In this document: positions 36,503 through 45,186 of the stretch, one piece after another | Layout: the number at the start of each line of letters is the position of its first letter | Position numbering within the stretch: position 1 is the stretch's first letter | Origin: Xylophilus sp. Leaf220 | GTDB taxonomy: Bacteria > Pseudomonadota > Gammaproteobacteria > Burkholderiales > Burkholderiaceae_C | NCBI RefSeq assembly: GCF_001421705.1 | Contig: NZ_LMKO01000025.1 | Location: forward strand, 1 to 64,000 | Direction of reading: 5' to 3' | DNA: 64,000 nucleotides | The notes under the pieces: model-generated | Seen by the model: the letters and a program-made list of their open reading frames with translations, nothing else | Told to the model about the DNA's origin: nothing | Databases searched by the model: none | Program-made: the position numbers and the translations under genes

Positions 36503-36660
36503 GCTGCCCAGGCGAACGGCTGAAACACTCCGGTGCCTACGGCATCCGGGGCGGTACGCTTCCCAGTGGTTGTCGAGGGCGCGTGCCCTGCGGTGGTTCC
36601 ACGTCAGCGGCGGCCTGTCCGCCATGCGGGGGCCGCGCCTATCGCCAGTCGCGTACCCAA
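36503..36660 (-). promoter_or_regulatory. ZTP (pfl) riboswitch upstream of glyA
   Basis: On the minus strand the leader contains GCGACTGGCG, then GACGTGGAACCACCGCAGGG, and about 70 nt later CCGTTCGCCTGGGCA. These are the three conserved blocks of the pfl/ZTP aptamer, in the right order and with the variable linker expected of this class. It is placed 60 nt upstream of glyA. GlyA is a known target of the class. I do not see an obvious U-tailed terminator between the aptamer and the ATG, so regulation may be translational (inference). Confidence 0.85.
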
Positions 36661-36711
36661 TGATTTTAGCGCACCGGCCTGGCCGGGCGCCGCGCCGAAG
36701 ACCTTGCCGGA

Positions 36712-37596
36712 TCAACGGGCGTCGACGGCTTCGAGCCCGTCGGTCGCCAGGGCGACCAGCTTCGGCGCTGCCGCCGGGGCGGCGGGTGCAGGGGCCGGAG
36801 CCTCGACCTTGATCGGCTGGGCGGGCGCCGGCACGGCGGCCGGCGGCGGCACCACGATCGCGGGCGGCGTCACCGGCACGTTCTTGCCCAGCGCGACCGA
36901 GCGGAGACGGCCGTGCTCGGCCAGCACCTTGGCGGCGTAGCCGCCGTCGTCCTCCATGTTGGCCGCACCCACGTAGTAGCGCAGGCCGGCCTCCAGCGAG
37001 CCGGCACGTGCGATGCATTCCTGCAGCACCTTCACGCCCACCCGCAGGTTGGTCACCGGATCGAAGGCCGCCAACTGGCCGCCGAAGTGCTGGTACTTGT
37101 CGGTGTGCACCCGGGTCATGACCTGCATCAGGCCCTGTGCGCCCACCGGGCTCTGCGCGAACGGGTTGAAGCCCGACTCCACCGCCATGATCGCGAGGAT
37201 CAGCGTCGGGTCGAGCTTGGTGCGGGCGCCGGTGTCGAAGGCCTCGGCCACCAGCGCGCCGATCGGCTCGGGCGCCACCCGGTACTTCTTGCTCAGCCAG
37301 AACGCCACCGCGGCCTGGGCCTTGGGCAGTTCCTGCGGGTTGGTCGCGGTGGCACGTTCCACCGCATCGCGCTGGATCGGCAGGCCGACCTGCTCGACCA
37401 GGCGGGCCTGCAGCAGGCCCATCAGTTGCGCTTCGCCGGATTGGCGGAGGTCTCCCCGAAGGAACAGCGTCAGGGCGGCGAAAGCCACCACGAGGCCGAT
37501 CAGGGCAAAACCGTTGTGCGTGATCTCGAAAAATCCCTCGGCGACGTCGGCGGTGAAGGTCCGCGCGGCCTGGGCTATTTTTCCTAACGCTGTCAT
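36712..37596 (-). CDS. Membrane-anchored lytic transglycosylase
   Basis: A 294-residue protein with one N-terminal transmembrane anchor (about 28-46, GFALIGLVVAFAALTLFL). An SLT domain of the goose-lysozyme fold covers about 110-235. The catalytic Glu is in AIMAVESGFNPFAQ, followed by GAQGLMQVMTRVH and, later, LRYYVGAANM. The last 60 residues are Pro/Ala-rich, a probable flexible wall-spanning tail. It should cleave the glycan strands of peptidoglycan with 1,6-anhydro end formation. It is a single gene; the 115 bp between it and the ZTP aptamer's 5' end contain the glyA promoter region. Confidence 0.88.
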   Translation of the reverse strand: MTALGKIAQAARTFTADVAEGFFEITHNGFALIGLVVAFAALTLFLRGDLRQSGEAQLMGLLQARLVEQVGLPIQRDAVERATATNPQELPKAQAAVAFWLSKKYRVAPEPIGALVAEAFDTGARTKLDPTLILAIMAVESGFNPFAQSPVGAQGLMQVMTRVHTDKYQHFGGQLAAFDPVTNLRVGVKVLQECIARAGSLEAGLRYYVGAANMEDDGGYAAKVLAEHGRLRSVALGKNVPVTPPAIVVPPPAAVPAPAQPIKVEAPAPAPAAPAAAPKLVALATDGLEAVDAR

Positions 37597-38124
37597 AGCT
37601 CTTCCTTTCTACACGAGGGGGCCGGCCTGCGCGCCACATGCCAGGCATGTCTCGCAGGAGAACGGTCGCTCGTTTGGATTGGGTCGCCATCGGATTCGTG
37701 CAGGCCTGCCGCGATGGGGCAGGGAAGATGAGGCAACGAATCGACTTAGCCGGTTGGTCGGCAGCGGGGGTCGGGGTCCCGATTTCGGGAACGGGCGGAT
37801 TCTAGGAGGCTTCCAAATATCGAGTCAACTATAAAGAATACGATCGATATTCCATATGTGTCTGTCGAAAAGTAGTTGTGAGCGGGTGGCACATTACTTT
37901 TCCTCGGCGAAAAGAGTGTTTCCGGATGAAAGCCGGGTTTTGTCCTACCCGCTCCGGGCGACGGGCGGCGGGATGGGCCAGATCGCGTATGGCACGGTAC
38001 GCAATCTCTGTCGCAGCTCCTACCAACGGTACGTAATCGACCGCCCCGCCCGCCGAATCCGCCCCGCCCGCATCACCGACACTCAGCCGATGCCGATCCA
38101 CATCCCCCGCGCGGAGCTGCCGCG
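37597..38124. other. 528-bp intergenic region with AT-rich core
   Basis: There is no gene I can support between the divergent transglycosylase and DUF748 genes. The segment about 37800-37930 is clearly richer in A and T than its surroundings. It contains a 17-nt imperfect palindrome with arms GAATA/TATTC (37836-37852). The reading frame open at 37856-38128 has atypical composition and no ribosome-binding site. The region most likely holds both promoters; a small RNA cannot be excluded. Confidence 0.6.
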
Positions 38125-41100
38125 ATGACTGCAGACCGCATCCCACCGAAGCAGCGCGCGCTGCGCTACCTGCGCGCGTTCGGCATCCTGCTGGCCGCGT
38201 TCGCGTTCCTCGTCGTCCTGGCCTGGTGGGGTGTGCCGCACCTGGTGCGCCACCAGCTGGCGCATCAGGCGTCGGAGCGGCTCGGCCGGGCGGTGACGGC
38301 CGGCCGGATCGACTTCCGGCCTTGGCGGCTGGAGCTGCGGATGCACGACCTGGCGGTGGCGGGGGCCGTGCCCGGCGCCCCGCCGCAGTTGCAGATCGAC
38401 GCGGTACGGCTGCGGCTCGCCTGGTCGTCTGTGCGCTACCTGGCACCGGTGGTGCGCACGCTGCGGATCGAGCAGCCCCGTCTGCGCATCGCACACAAGG
38501 GCGAGGGCGGCTTCGATATCGACGACATCCTGGCGCGGCTGGAGCGCACGCCGCGCGACCCTGCGGCCGCGCCGGTGCGCTTCTCGCTGCACGACCTGGA
38601 ACTGCGCGGTGGCGAGATCGATTTGGACGACCGTGGCCGTGCCCACGCGGTGCGCGACCTGGGCCTGCGCCTGCCGCTGCTCAGCAGCCTGGCCGCGCAA
38701 CGCGAGACGGCGGTCGAGCCGCACCTGGCCTTCACCCTCGACGGCAGCCGCTTCGACAGCTCGGCCCAGGCGACGCCCTTCGCCTCCACCCGCGAGGGCG
38801 AAGCCACGCTGCGCTTCGAGGGCCTGGACCTGGCGCCCTATCTCTCTTACTGGCCCACCGGCCTGCCGGTGCGACTGGCCGGCGGCACTCTGGACGCCGA
38901 GGTACACGCCTCGTTCCGTCAGGCCGAGGCGCCGACGCCGGCCAACCTCGAGATCCGTGGCCAGTTCACCGCCCACCGCCCGGTGCTGCAGGATGCCGGC
39001 GGGCAGGAGGTGCTGCGGGCCGAGCGGCTGGCGGTGGAGGTCGCCCATCTGCGGCCCTTCGCCCGCGAGGCCGCCATCGGCCAGGTGACGCTGCAGGCGC
39101 CGCACGCCACGGTGCGCCGCGGCCGCGACGGCCGGATCGCAGGGACGGGCCGACCCGCCGTGGCGACCGCACCCGCCGCCGATGGCAAGACCGCGCCCGC
39201 GCAAGCGGCGGCCCCGGTCGCGGCTGCCGCCACCAAGGCGCCCCCGCCGTGGACCGTCACCGTGTCCCACTTCAAGATCGTGCAGGGGCAGGTCGACTGG
39301 CAGGACGACACGACCGACCCCGCTGCAGCGCTGGCGCTGGGCGGCCTGGCTCTCGACCTGCAAGGCGCCGCCTGGCCGGTGAGGCAGCCGGCGCGCCTGA
39401 GCGCATCGGCCGAGGTGACGAGCCCCGCTGCCGGCCGCAGGAACGGCGCCGGCGAAGGCGCCGCCACCACGGCGCATCTGGCGGTGCGTGGCACGGTGGC
39501 ACCCGACGCGGTGGCGCTCGACATCGACAGCGGCGCGCTCCCGCTCGCCTGGGCCGCGCCCTATCTGAAGGGCGTGCTGGCGCCGACGCTGGCCGGCACG
39601 CTCGCCACGCAGGCGGTGTTGCAGTGGTCCCCTGCCGGCACCGTGGTCGAGGCGAAGAGCCTGCGCCTCGCCGACTTGGCCCTGGCCGGTCGCACCGGCG
39701 AGTCGCTGGCCGGCGTGCGCCGCCTCACGCTCGACGGCGCCCGGATCGACACCGCGCGGCGCAGCGTGTCGCTGCCGCAGGTCGGCATCTCGGCGCCCCA
39801 GCTGCGTCTGGCGCGCGACGCCCGGGGCCGCTGGATGTTCGAGGACTGGCGCGTGGCGCCCGATGCGGCCCGGGCCGGCACGCCGGCGGGCGGCCCGGAC
39901 GGGGCCGAGAAGGAAGCGCGCGGCAGCTCCGGCCCGGCCACGCCCGCGCCGGCCTTTGCCGGCGCCATGCCCTGGTCGGTCGCGGTCGGCCAACTGGCGC
40001 TGGACGAGGGCGCCCTGCAGTTCCGCGACGCCAGCCGCTCCCCGGCGGTGGCCGTCGACGTGTCGGAGCTGCAGCTGGGCACCGGCCGGCTGCAGTGGCC
40101 GCTGGTGCCGGGCGAGGCGCCGGTCGCGGTCGATCTCTCGGCCCGCATCGGGGAGGCGCAGGAGACCGCGCCCGCCGGCCGCGGCCGGGGCACCGCCGCG
40201 GCCGACGGGCGCACCCGGTTCCGCGGCACCGTCGCGCCCTCGCCGCTGGCCGTCGCCGGGCGGCTGGAGGCGCGGCGGGTGCCGCTGCAGGCCTTCGAGT
40301 CGTACTTCGACGACCTGCTCAACGTGCAGGTGGCGCGGGCCGAGGTGGGCTACACCGGTGATGTGAAGTTCGCCGCCACGCCCGCCGGCGCGCAGTGGCA
40401 GCTCGACGGCGACGGCACGGTCGAGAACGTGCGCATCCTGAGCGCCGCGCCCGACGCGCCGGCCACCGCGCCGGTGTCGGAAGCGCGGGTGGCGACGGTC
40501 GCGCCGTCGCGGCGGGGCGGAGCGCTCTCGGTCGGCGCCTTCTCGCGCGGCGCCACCTCGCTGCTGGGCTGGGGCAACCTGGAGTTGCGCGGGCTGTCGG
40601 TCGCGGTGGCCCCGGGCAGCGCGCTGCGCGCCTCGGTGAACGACACCGTCTGGAGCGATTTCTTCGCCCGGATCGCGATCGATCCCAACGGCCGCAGCAA
40701 CCTGCGCGACCTGGTGAGGAAGCCGGCGCCGGATGCTCCTGAAAAGATAGCGGGAGGCCGTGACGCGGCGCCGACTACGGCACCGAAAGACCCGCAGAAA
40801 CCGGCTCCGGTGGTGCGGGTCGGCCCGGTGCGCTTCGTCAACGGCCGGGTGCTGTTCTCCGACCGGTTCATCCAGCCCTCGTACGAGGCCAACCTGAGCG
40901 AGCTGACCGGACAGCTCGGCGGCTTCACCTCGGCGCCGGCCGCCGCGGCCGACGGCGCGGGCGCCGGGCCTGCGATGGCCGACCTGAGCCTGCGCGGCAA
41001 GGTCGAGGGCACCGCCTCGCTCGAAGTCAAGGGCAAGCTCAATCCGCTGGTGCAGCCGCTGGCGCTCGACATCGAGGGCAAGGTGCGCGACCTGGAGCTG

Positions 41101-42045
41101 CCGCCACTGTCGCCCTACGCGATCAAGTACGTCGGCCATGGCATCGAGCGCGGCAAGCTCGACGTCGACGTGGCCTACAAGGTGCAGCCCGACGGGCTGT
41201 TGACGGCCACCAACGCGCTGGTGCTGCGCCAGCTGGTCTTCGGCGAACAGCAGGGCGATGCGAAAACGAGCCTGCCGGTCAAGCTGGCGACGGCCCTGCT
41301 GGCCGACCGCAACGGCGTGATCGACCTCGACCTGCCGATCCAGGGCTCGCTCAACGACCCGCAGTTCAGCCTGGCGCCGGTGATCGGCAAGGCCCTGGTC
41401 AACCTGGTGGCCCGGGCGATCACCTCGCCGTTCTCCCTGCTGAGCAACGCGCTGGGCGGCAACGCGTCGGAGGCGGCGACCGTGAGCTTCGCGCCGGGCA
41501 GCGCGGAGATCGCAGGCGCGGCCGAGGCGTCGCTCGCCAAGGTCGCGCAGGCGCTGGTCGAGCGGCCGGCGCTGCGGATGACGGTGGTCGGCATGGCCCA
41601 CCGCGAGACCGAGGCCGACGGCCTGCGCCGCGAACGGCTCGAGCAGCTGCTGCGCATCGAGAAGCGCCGCAGCCTGCCGGCCGACGCGCGGGGCGATACG
41701 CCGCGGCCCGCCCTGGCCGAGGTGCAGGTGGCACCGCAGGAGCGCGCCGCGCTGCTCGCCAGCCTCTACGACCGCACCGACATGCCCAAGCCCCGCAACG
41801 CGATCGGCCTGGCCCGCACGCTGCCGGCCGACGAGATGGAGAAGCTGCTGATGGAGCAGATCGACGTGACCGACGACACGGTGCAGTCGCTGGCGGTGCG
41901 CCGCGGCACCGCGGTGCGCGACTACCTGGCGGCGCACGGCGTCGCGACCGACCGGCTGTTCGTCGGTGCCGCGCGGCGGGTGTCCGATGCCGACGCCCGC
42001 GCGGGCTGGACGCCGCATGCGGAACTGGATCTGTCGGCGCGCTGA
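38125..42045 (+). CDS. Very large DUF748 (AsmA-like) protein
   Basis: A 1306-residue inner-membrane-anchored periplasmic protein. There is one N-terminal transmembrane helix (about 15-37, AFGILLAAFAFLVVLAWWG), then the DUF748/AsmA-like start HQASERLGRAVTAGRIDFRPWRL. Long repetitive beta-rich sequence follows, resembling the bridge-like AsmA/TamB/YhdP proteins thought to move lipid across the periplasm. The DUF748 core LKYVGHGIERGKLDVDVAYKV is at about 1000-1030. The C-terminal 200 residues resemble an OmpA-like or SIMPL-like fold (LRMTVVGMAHRETEADGLRRERL). Two Ala/Pro-rich linkers are visible, one carrying a copy of the 17-bp palindrome in frame. Transport role is inference. Confidence 0.88.
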   Translation: MTADRIPPKQRALRYLRAFGILLAAFAFLVVLAWWGVPHLVRHQLAHQASERLGRAVTAGRIDFRPWRLELRMHDLAVAGAVPGAPPQLQIDAVRLRLAWSSVRYLAPVVRTLRIEQPRLRIAHKGEGGFDIDDILARLERTPRDPAAAPVRFSLHDLELRGGEIDLDDRGRAHAVRDLGLRLPLLSSLAAQRETAVEPHLAFTLDGSRFDSSAQATPFASTREGEATLRFEGLDLAPYLSYWPTGLPVRLAGGTLDAEVHASFRQAEAPTPANLEIRGQFTAHRPVLQDAGGQEVLRAERLAVEVAHLRPFAREAAIGQVTLQAPHATVRRGRDGRIAGTGRPAVATAPAADGKTAPAQAAAPVAAAATKAPPPWTVTVSHFKIVQGQVDWQDDTTDPAAALALGGLALDLQGAAWPVRQPARLSASAEVTSPAAGRRNGAGEGAATTAHLAVRGTVAPDAVALDIDSGALPLAWAAPYLKGVLAPTLAGTLATQAVLQWSPAGTVVEAKSLRLADLALAGRTGESLAGVRRLTLDGARIDTARRSVSLPQVGISAPQLRLARDARGRWMFEDWRVAPDAARAGTPAGGPDGAEKEARGSSGPATPAPAFAGAMPWSVAVGQLALDEGALQFRDASRSPAVAVDVSELQLGTGRLQWPLVPGEAPVAVDLSARIGEAQETAPAGRGRGTAAADGRTRFRGTVAPSPLAVAGRLEARRVPLQAFESYFDDLLNVQVARAEVGYTGDVKFAATPAGAQWQLDGDGTVENVRILSAAPDAPATAPVSEARVATVAPSRRGGALSVGAFSRGATSLLGWGNLELRGLSVAVAPGSALRASVNDTVWSDFFARIAIDPNGRSNLRDLVRKPAPDAPEKIAGGRDAAPTTAPKDPQKPAPVVRVGPVRFVNGRVLFSDRFIQPSYEANLSELTGQLGGFTSAPAAAADGAGAGPAMADLSLRGKVEGTASLEVKGKLNPLVQPLALDIEGKVRDLELPPLSPYAIKYVGHGIERGKLDVDVAYKVQPDGLLTATNALVLRQLVFGEQQGDAKTSLPVKLATALLADRNGVIDLDLPIQGSLNDPQFSLAPVIGKALVNLVARAITSPFSLLSNALGGNASEAATVSFAPGSAEIAGAAEASLAKVAQALVERPALRMTVVGMAHRETEADGLRRERLEQLLRIEKRRSLPADARGDTPRPALAEVQVAPQERAALLASLYDRTDMPKPRNAIGLARTLPADEMEKLLMEQIDVTDDTVQSLAVRRGTAVRDYLAAHGVATDRLFVGAARRVSDADARAGWTPHAELDLSAR
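40735..40751 (+). repeat. 17-bp dispersed palindrome, copy 4, in frame in DUF748 gene
   Basis: GCTCCTGAAAAGATAGC, one arm mismatch (GCTCC/ATAGC). Inside the DUF748 coding sequence it is read as Ala-Pro-Glu-Lys-Ile-Ala, in a linker between Asp/Ala-rich segments. It uses the rare codon ATA. Confidence 0.6.
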
Positions 42046-42331
42046 GGAGCCGCCGCAGCGCTTTCGACGCTCTCTATATAGAAGGCCGCGGAGTCCCTCC
42101 CGGGCACCGAAAACCGGGCGGCGTGCGGCCTCCGCCGGCCGCCGCGGGCCCCGCCTTCGGCCCCCCGAAAGACCGGCCTGTCATCATCGGAAGTGCGCCG
42201 GCCGAAAAGGCGGTGAAAATAGCGCCTTTCGCCTCGCCGTGTCCTGCGGCGGCCGGCCCGGCAAAAGCCGCCCGGCGCTGCGCGCACGCAAAAAGTCTGC
42301 GCCAGGGCTTCCGATCCGCACCATCCGCCCC

Positions 42332-45184
42332 ATGTTTCCATTCCCTTCCCGCACCCCCAAGACAATGCCCGACGCCAACGACGTGAACCCGACCCCAGCC
42401 AAGGCCGCCGAAGCGCATCCGCTGGATGCCTTGACGGGCGGCGCCTTCTCGGCCGCCACGTCCGGCGAGCGCGCTTCGCGCGTGCGCGAATGGCTGGCCC
42501 GCCAACCCTCCGCCGAGCAGATCCAGGACGTCTTCAAGGAGCTGAGCGTGCGCGACAAGGGTGCCGCCCGCCCGCTGCGCGAGCGCCTGGACGAACTCAA
42601 GCGCGCCAAGGGCCAGGAGGCGATCGCCGCCGAATGGGCCGAGAAGGCCCAGGCCCTGCTGGCCGCGCCCAAGCTCAACATCGCCGACGCCCTGGCCTGG
42701 CAGCGCGATGCCGCCAAGGCCGGCGCGCCGCTCTCGCGCGAGCCGCTGTCCCTGCTCAAGGTGCAGGTGGCCGACCGGGTCAAGGTCATCGAGGACCTGC
42801 AGCACCGGGTGCAGGTGCAGCGCGAAGCCGCGGTGCTGCTGGCCCAGCGCATCGAGGTGCTCTCCACCAAGCCGTGGCGCGATGCGGAAGGCGCGGTCGA
42901 CACCCTGCGCAGCGACGTGCAGCACTGGCAGGACCAGGCCGCCACCCTGGCCGGCGACGCCGCCTGGCCGAGCGTGGAGGCCAAGTTCCCGCCGCAGCTC
43001 GATGCCTCCAAGGCCCAGCTGCTGGTGGTGTGGGAGGCCTTCCAGGCCGCCGTGGCCCAGGCCGTGGCCGCGGCCGCCGACACCGCCGCGCCGCTTCCGC
43101 CGGTGCCGGTGTGGGCGGAGGAATTGACGGTCGCCCGGGGCGGCCCGGCCCGCGTCGTCGCCGCCGAGGACGGCGCGGCCCCGGCCGGCGGTGCGGCACC
43201 CCGCGCGCCGCGCGGCAAGATGGTCGACCCGGCCGTGCGCGACAAGGCCCGCAAGGCGGTGGCCGAGGCCGTCGGCAAGCTGGAGCAGGAAACCGCCGAA
43301 GGCCACGGCAAGGCCAGCGCCGGTGCCGCCACCGCGCTGCGCAATGTGCTGAAAGAGCACGGCCGCCATATCGACCCGGCGCTGGAAGCCAAGGTCCACG
43401 CGGCCCTGTCGGCCGCCGGCGAACTCGAGGGCTGGCAGCGCTGGCGCGCCGACCAGCTGCGCGAAGAGCTGGTCGCCCAGGCCGAAGGCCTGACCAAGCG
43501 CCCCGAAGGCCAGGCCCTCGGCGGCCGCAAGATGCAGGAAACCCTGCGCCGCCTGCGCGAGGAATGGAAGCAGACCGACCAGGGCGGCCCGTCCAACCAT
43601 GCGCTGTGGAAGCGCTTCGACGAAGCCTGCAACGAGGCGCACAAGGTGGTCGAGGCCTGGCTGGAGAAGGTCAAGGCCGACGCCGCCGAGCACCGCGGCC
43701 AGCGCCTGGCGCTGATCGAGGAACTGAAGGCCTTCGGCCAGGCGCATGCCGGCGGCCAGGACCTGAAGGCGCTCAACCGCGGCCTGCACCAGTTCGCCGA
43801 CCGCTGGCGCGATGCCGGCCACCTGGGCGAGAAAGCCTTCGCCGAGATCCAGCCGCAGTGGAAGGAGGCCTTCGCCACCGCCGCCGCGCCGATGGAAGCG
43901 GCCCAGAAGGACAGCCTGGCCCGCCGCCACGCGATGATCGACGAGGCCGTCGCCCTGGGTGCCGCGCCGATGCTGCGGATCGACGCGGTCAAGGCGCTGC
44001 AGCAGCGCTGGCAGGCCGAGGCGCAGACGGTGCCGCTGGACCGCAAGCACGAACAGAAGCTGTGGGACGCCTTCCGCAAGCCGATCGACGACGCGTTCAA
44101 CCGCAAGACCGCCGAGCGCGAGAAGGCGGCATCGGCCGTGAGCCACCACGACCGGGTGGTGCTCGACGCCTCCAAGGCGCTGGAAGCCGCCAACGCCAGC
44201 GGCGATGCGCAGCGCATCCGCGCCGCGATGTCGGCGCTCGACGCCGCCCTGCGCGGCCAGGCCGATGCGGCCGCGGCGGCATCGGCGGCCGGCCCTGCAC
44301 CGAACGGGGCGCCAGCTGGCGCTGCGTCCGGACCTGCTGCTACTGAAAATATAGCAAACGCCGAGGGTGGCGATGCTGCCGCGCCGGCCGCTGCAGGCGA
44401 TGCGTCGGCCGAGCCGGCTGCCGAAGGCGACGCGCCGGCCGAGGCCGCTGCGCCCGCGGAACCGGCAGCGCCGCCGAAGCCGGCCCCCAAGCCGGTCGTG
44501 GCGGTGCGGGGCGACGACCGTCCCGGCATGCGCAAGTCGGAGCCGGTGGTGCCGGGCCGCGGCGGCAAGTTCGGCGACCGCGCCGGTGGTCCGGGTGCGC
44601 GGGGTCCGGGCGGCCCCGGTCGTCCCGGCCGTCCGGACGACCGCGGCCCGCGCGGCCCCGGTGCCGGTGGCCCGGGTGCGGGCGGCCGCTTCGGCGACCG
44701 TCCGGCCTACGAAGACCGCGGCCCGCGCCTGGGCGATGCCGCCTTCCGCGCCCAGCGCGAAGCCCTGGAACATGCCCAGGCCACGCTGCGCAAGCTGGCG
44801 GCCCAGGCCCACGGCGAGGCACTGAGCCACCTGATGGAAGCGTGGGAGAAGCGCGATCCGGCCGCGATCCCTGGCACCCAGGAGCTGGGCCCGCGGGTGG
44901 CGCCGGCCGTGCGCTCCGCCTGGTCGCAGGCCCTCGGCGGCGTGACGAAGGGCGATGCGGCGGAAGCGCTGTTGCGGCTCGAGATCGCCGCGGAAGCACC
45001 CACGCCGGCCGAGCACATGAGCGCCCGTCGCCTGCTGCAGCTGCAGTTGCTGACCCGCCGCAACGACCCGACCCCGGCCCAGACCTGGGGCGAGGACGTG
45101 GCCAAGGTGCTGGCCAGCCCGAGCGAGGCGCAGAACGCCCGCCGTCTGCAGAACGTTCTGAAGACGCTGCTGAAGACGTCCTGA
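42332..45184 (+). CDS. DUF349 domain protein with RG-rich segment
   Basis: A 950-residue, mostly helical protein of unknown function. At least two DUF349-type helical repeats are visible (around AEGLTKRPEGQALGG to WKQTDQGGPSNHALWKRFD, about 385-450, and FAEIQPQWKEAFATAAAP, about 500-520). A third repeat region contains the RKHEQKLWDAFRKPIDD segment (about 570-590). An Ala-rich acidic linker (about 645-720) and an Arg/Gly/Pro-rich stretch (about 740-790) precede a folded C-terminal domain. Starts at 42332 and 42365 are both possible; neither has a strong ribosome-binding site. Arg/Gly repeats suggest RNA or DNA contact (inference). Confidence 0.85.
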   Translation: MFPFPSRTPKTMPDANDVNPTPAKAAEAHPLDALTGGAFSAATSGERASRVREWLARQPSAEQIQDVFKELSVRDKGAARPLRERLDELKRAKGQEAIAAEWAEKAQALLAAPKLNIADALAWQRDAAKAGAPLSREPLSLLKVQVADRVKVIEDLQHRVQVQREAAVLLAQRIEVLSTKPWRDAEGAVDTLRSDVQHWQDQAATLAGDAAWPSVEAKFPPQLDASKAQLLVVWEAFQAAVAQAVAAAADTAAPLPPVPVWAEELTVARGGPARVVAAEDGAAPAGGAAPRAPRGKMVDPAVRDKARKAVAEAVGKLEQETAEGHGKASAGAATALRNVLKEHGRHIDPALEAKVHAALSAAGELEGWQRWRADQLREELVAQAEGLTKRPEGQALGGRKMQETLRRLREEWKQTDQGGPSNHALWKRFDEACNEAHKVVEAWLEKVKADAAEHRGQRLALIEELKAFGQAHAGGQDLKALNRGLHQFADRWRDAGHLGEKAFAEIQPQWKEAFATAAAPMEAAQKDSLARRHAMIDEAVALGAAPMLRIDAVKALQQRWQAEAQTVPLDRKHEQKLWDAFRKPIDDAFNRKTAEREKAASAVSHHDRVVLDASKALEAANASGDAQRIRAAMSALDAALRGQADAAAAASAAGPAPNGAPAGAASGPAATENIANAEGGDAAAPAAAGDASAEPAAEGDAPAEAAAPAEPAAPPKPAPKPVVAVRGDDRPGMRKSEPVVPGRGGKFGDRAGGPGARGPGGPGRPGRPDDRGPRGPGAGGPGAGGRFGDRPAYEDRGPRLGDAAFRAQREALEHAQATLRKLAAQAHGEALSHLMEAWEKRDPAAIPGTQELGPRVAPAVRSAWSQALGGVTKGDAAEALLRLEIAAEAPTPAEHMSARRLLQLQLLTRRNDPTPAQTWGEDVAKVLASPSEAQNARRLQNVLKTLLKTS
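44339..44355 (+). repeat. 17-bp dispersed palindrome, copy 5, in frame in DUF349 gene
   Basis: GCTACTGAAAATATAGC, perfect 5-bp outer arms GCTAC/ATAGC allowing one G-T pair. It is read in frame as Ala-Thr-Glu-Asn-Ile-Ala inside the Ala-rich linker, the same frame and direction as copy 4. Confidence 0.7.
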
Positions 45185-45186
45185 GC

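Noticed and set aside
36442-36528. Upstream in-frame start for glyA
   Set aside because: The extension lies in the 3' part of the ZTP riboswitch and would lengthen SHMT beyond the family norm.
37856-38128. A 90-codon open frame in the gap before the DUF748 gene
   Set aside because: No ribosome-binding site, atypical residue composition with many Arg/Ser/Cys, and it runs into the DUF748 start. No support as a gene.
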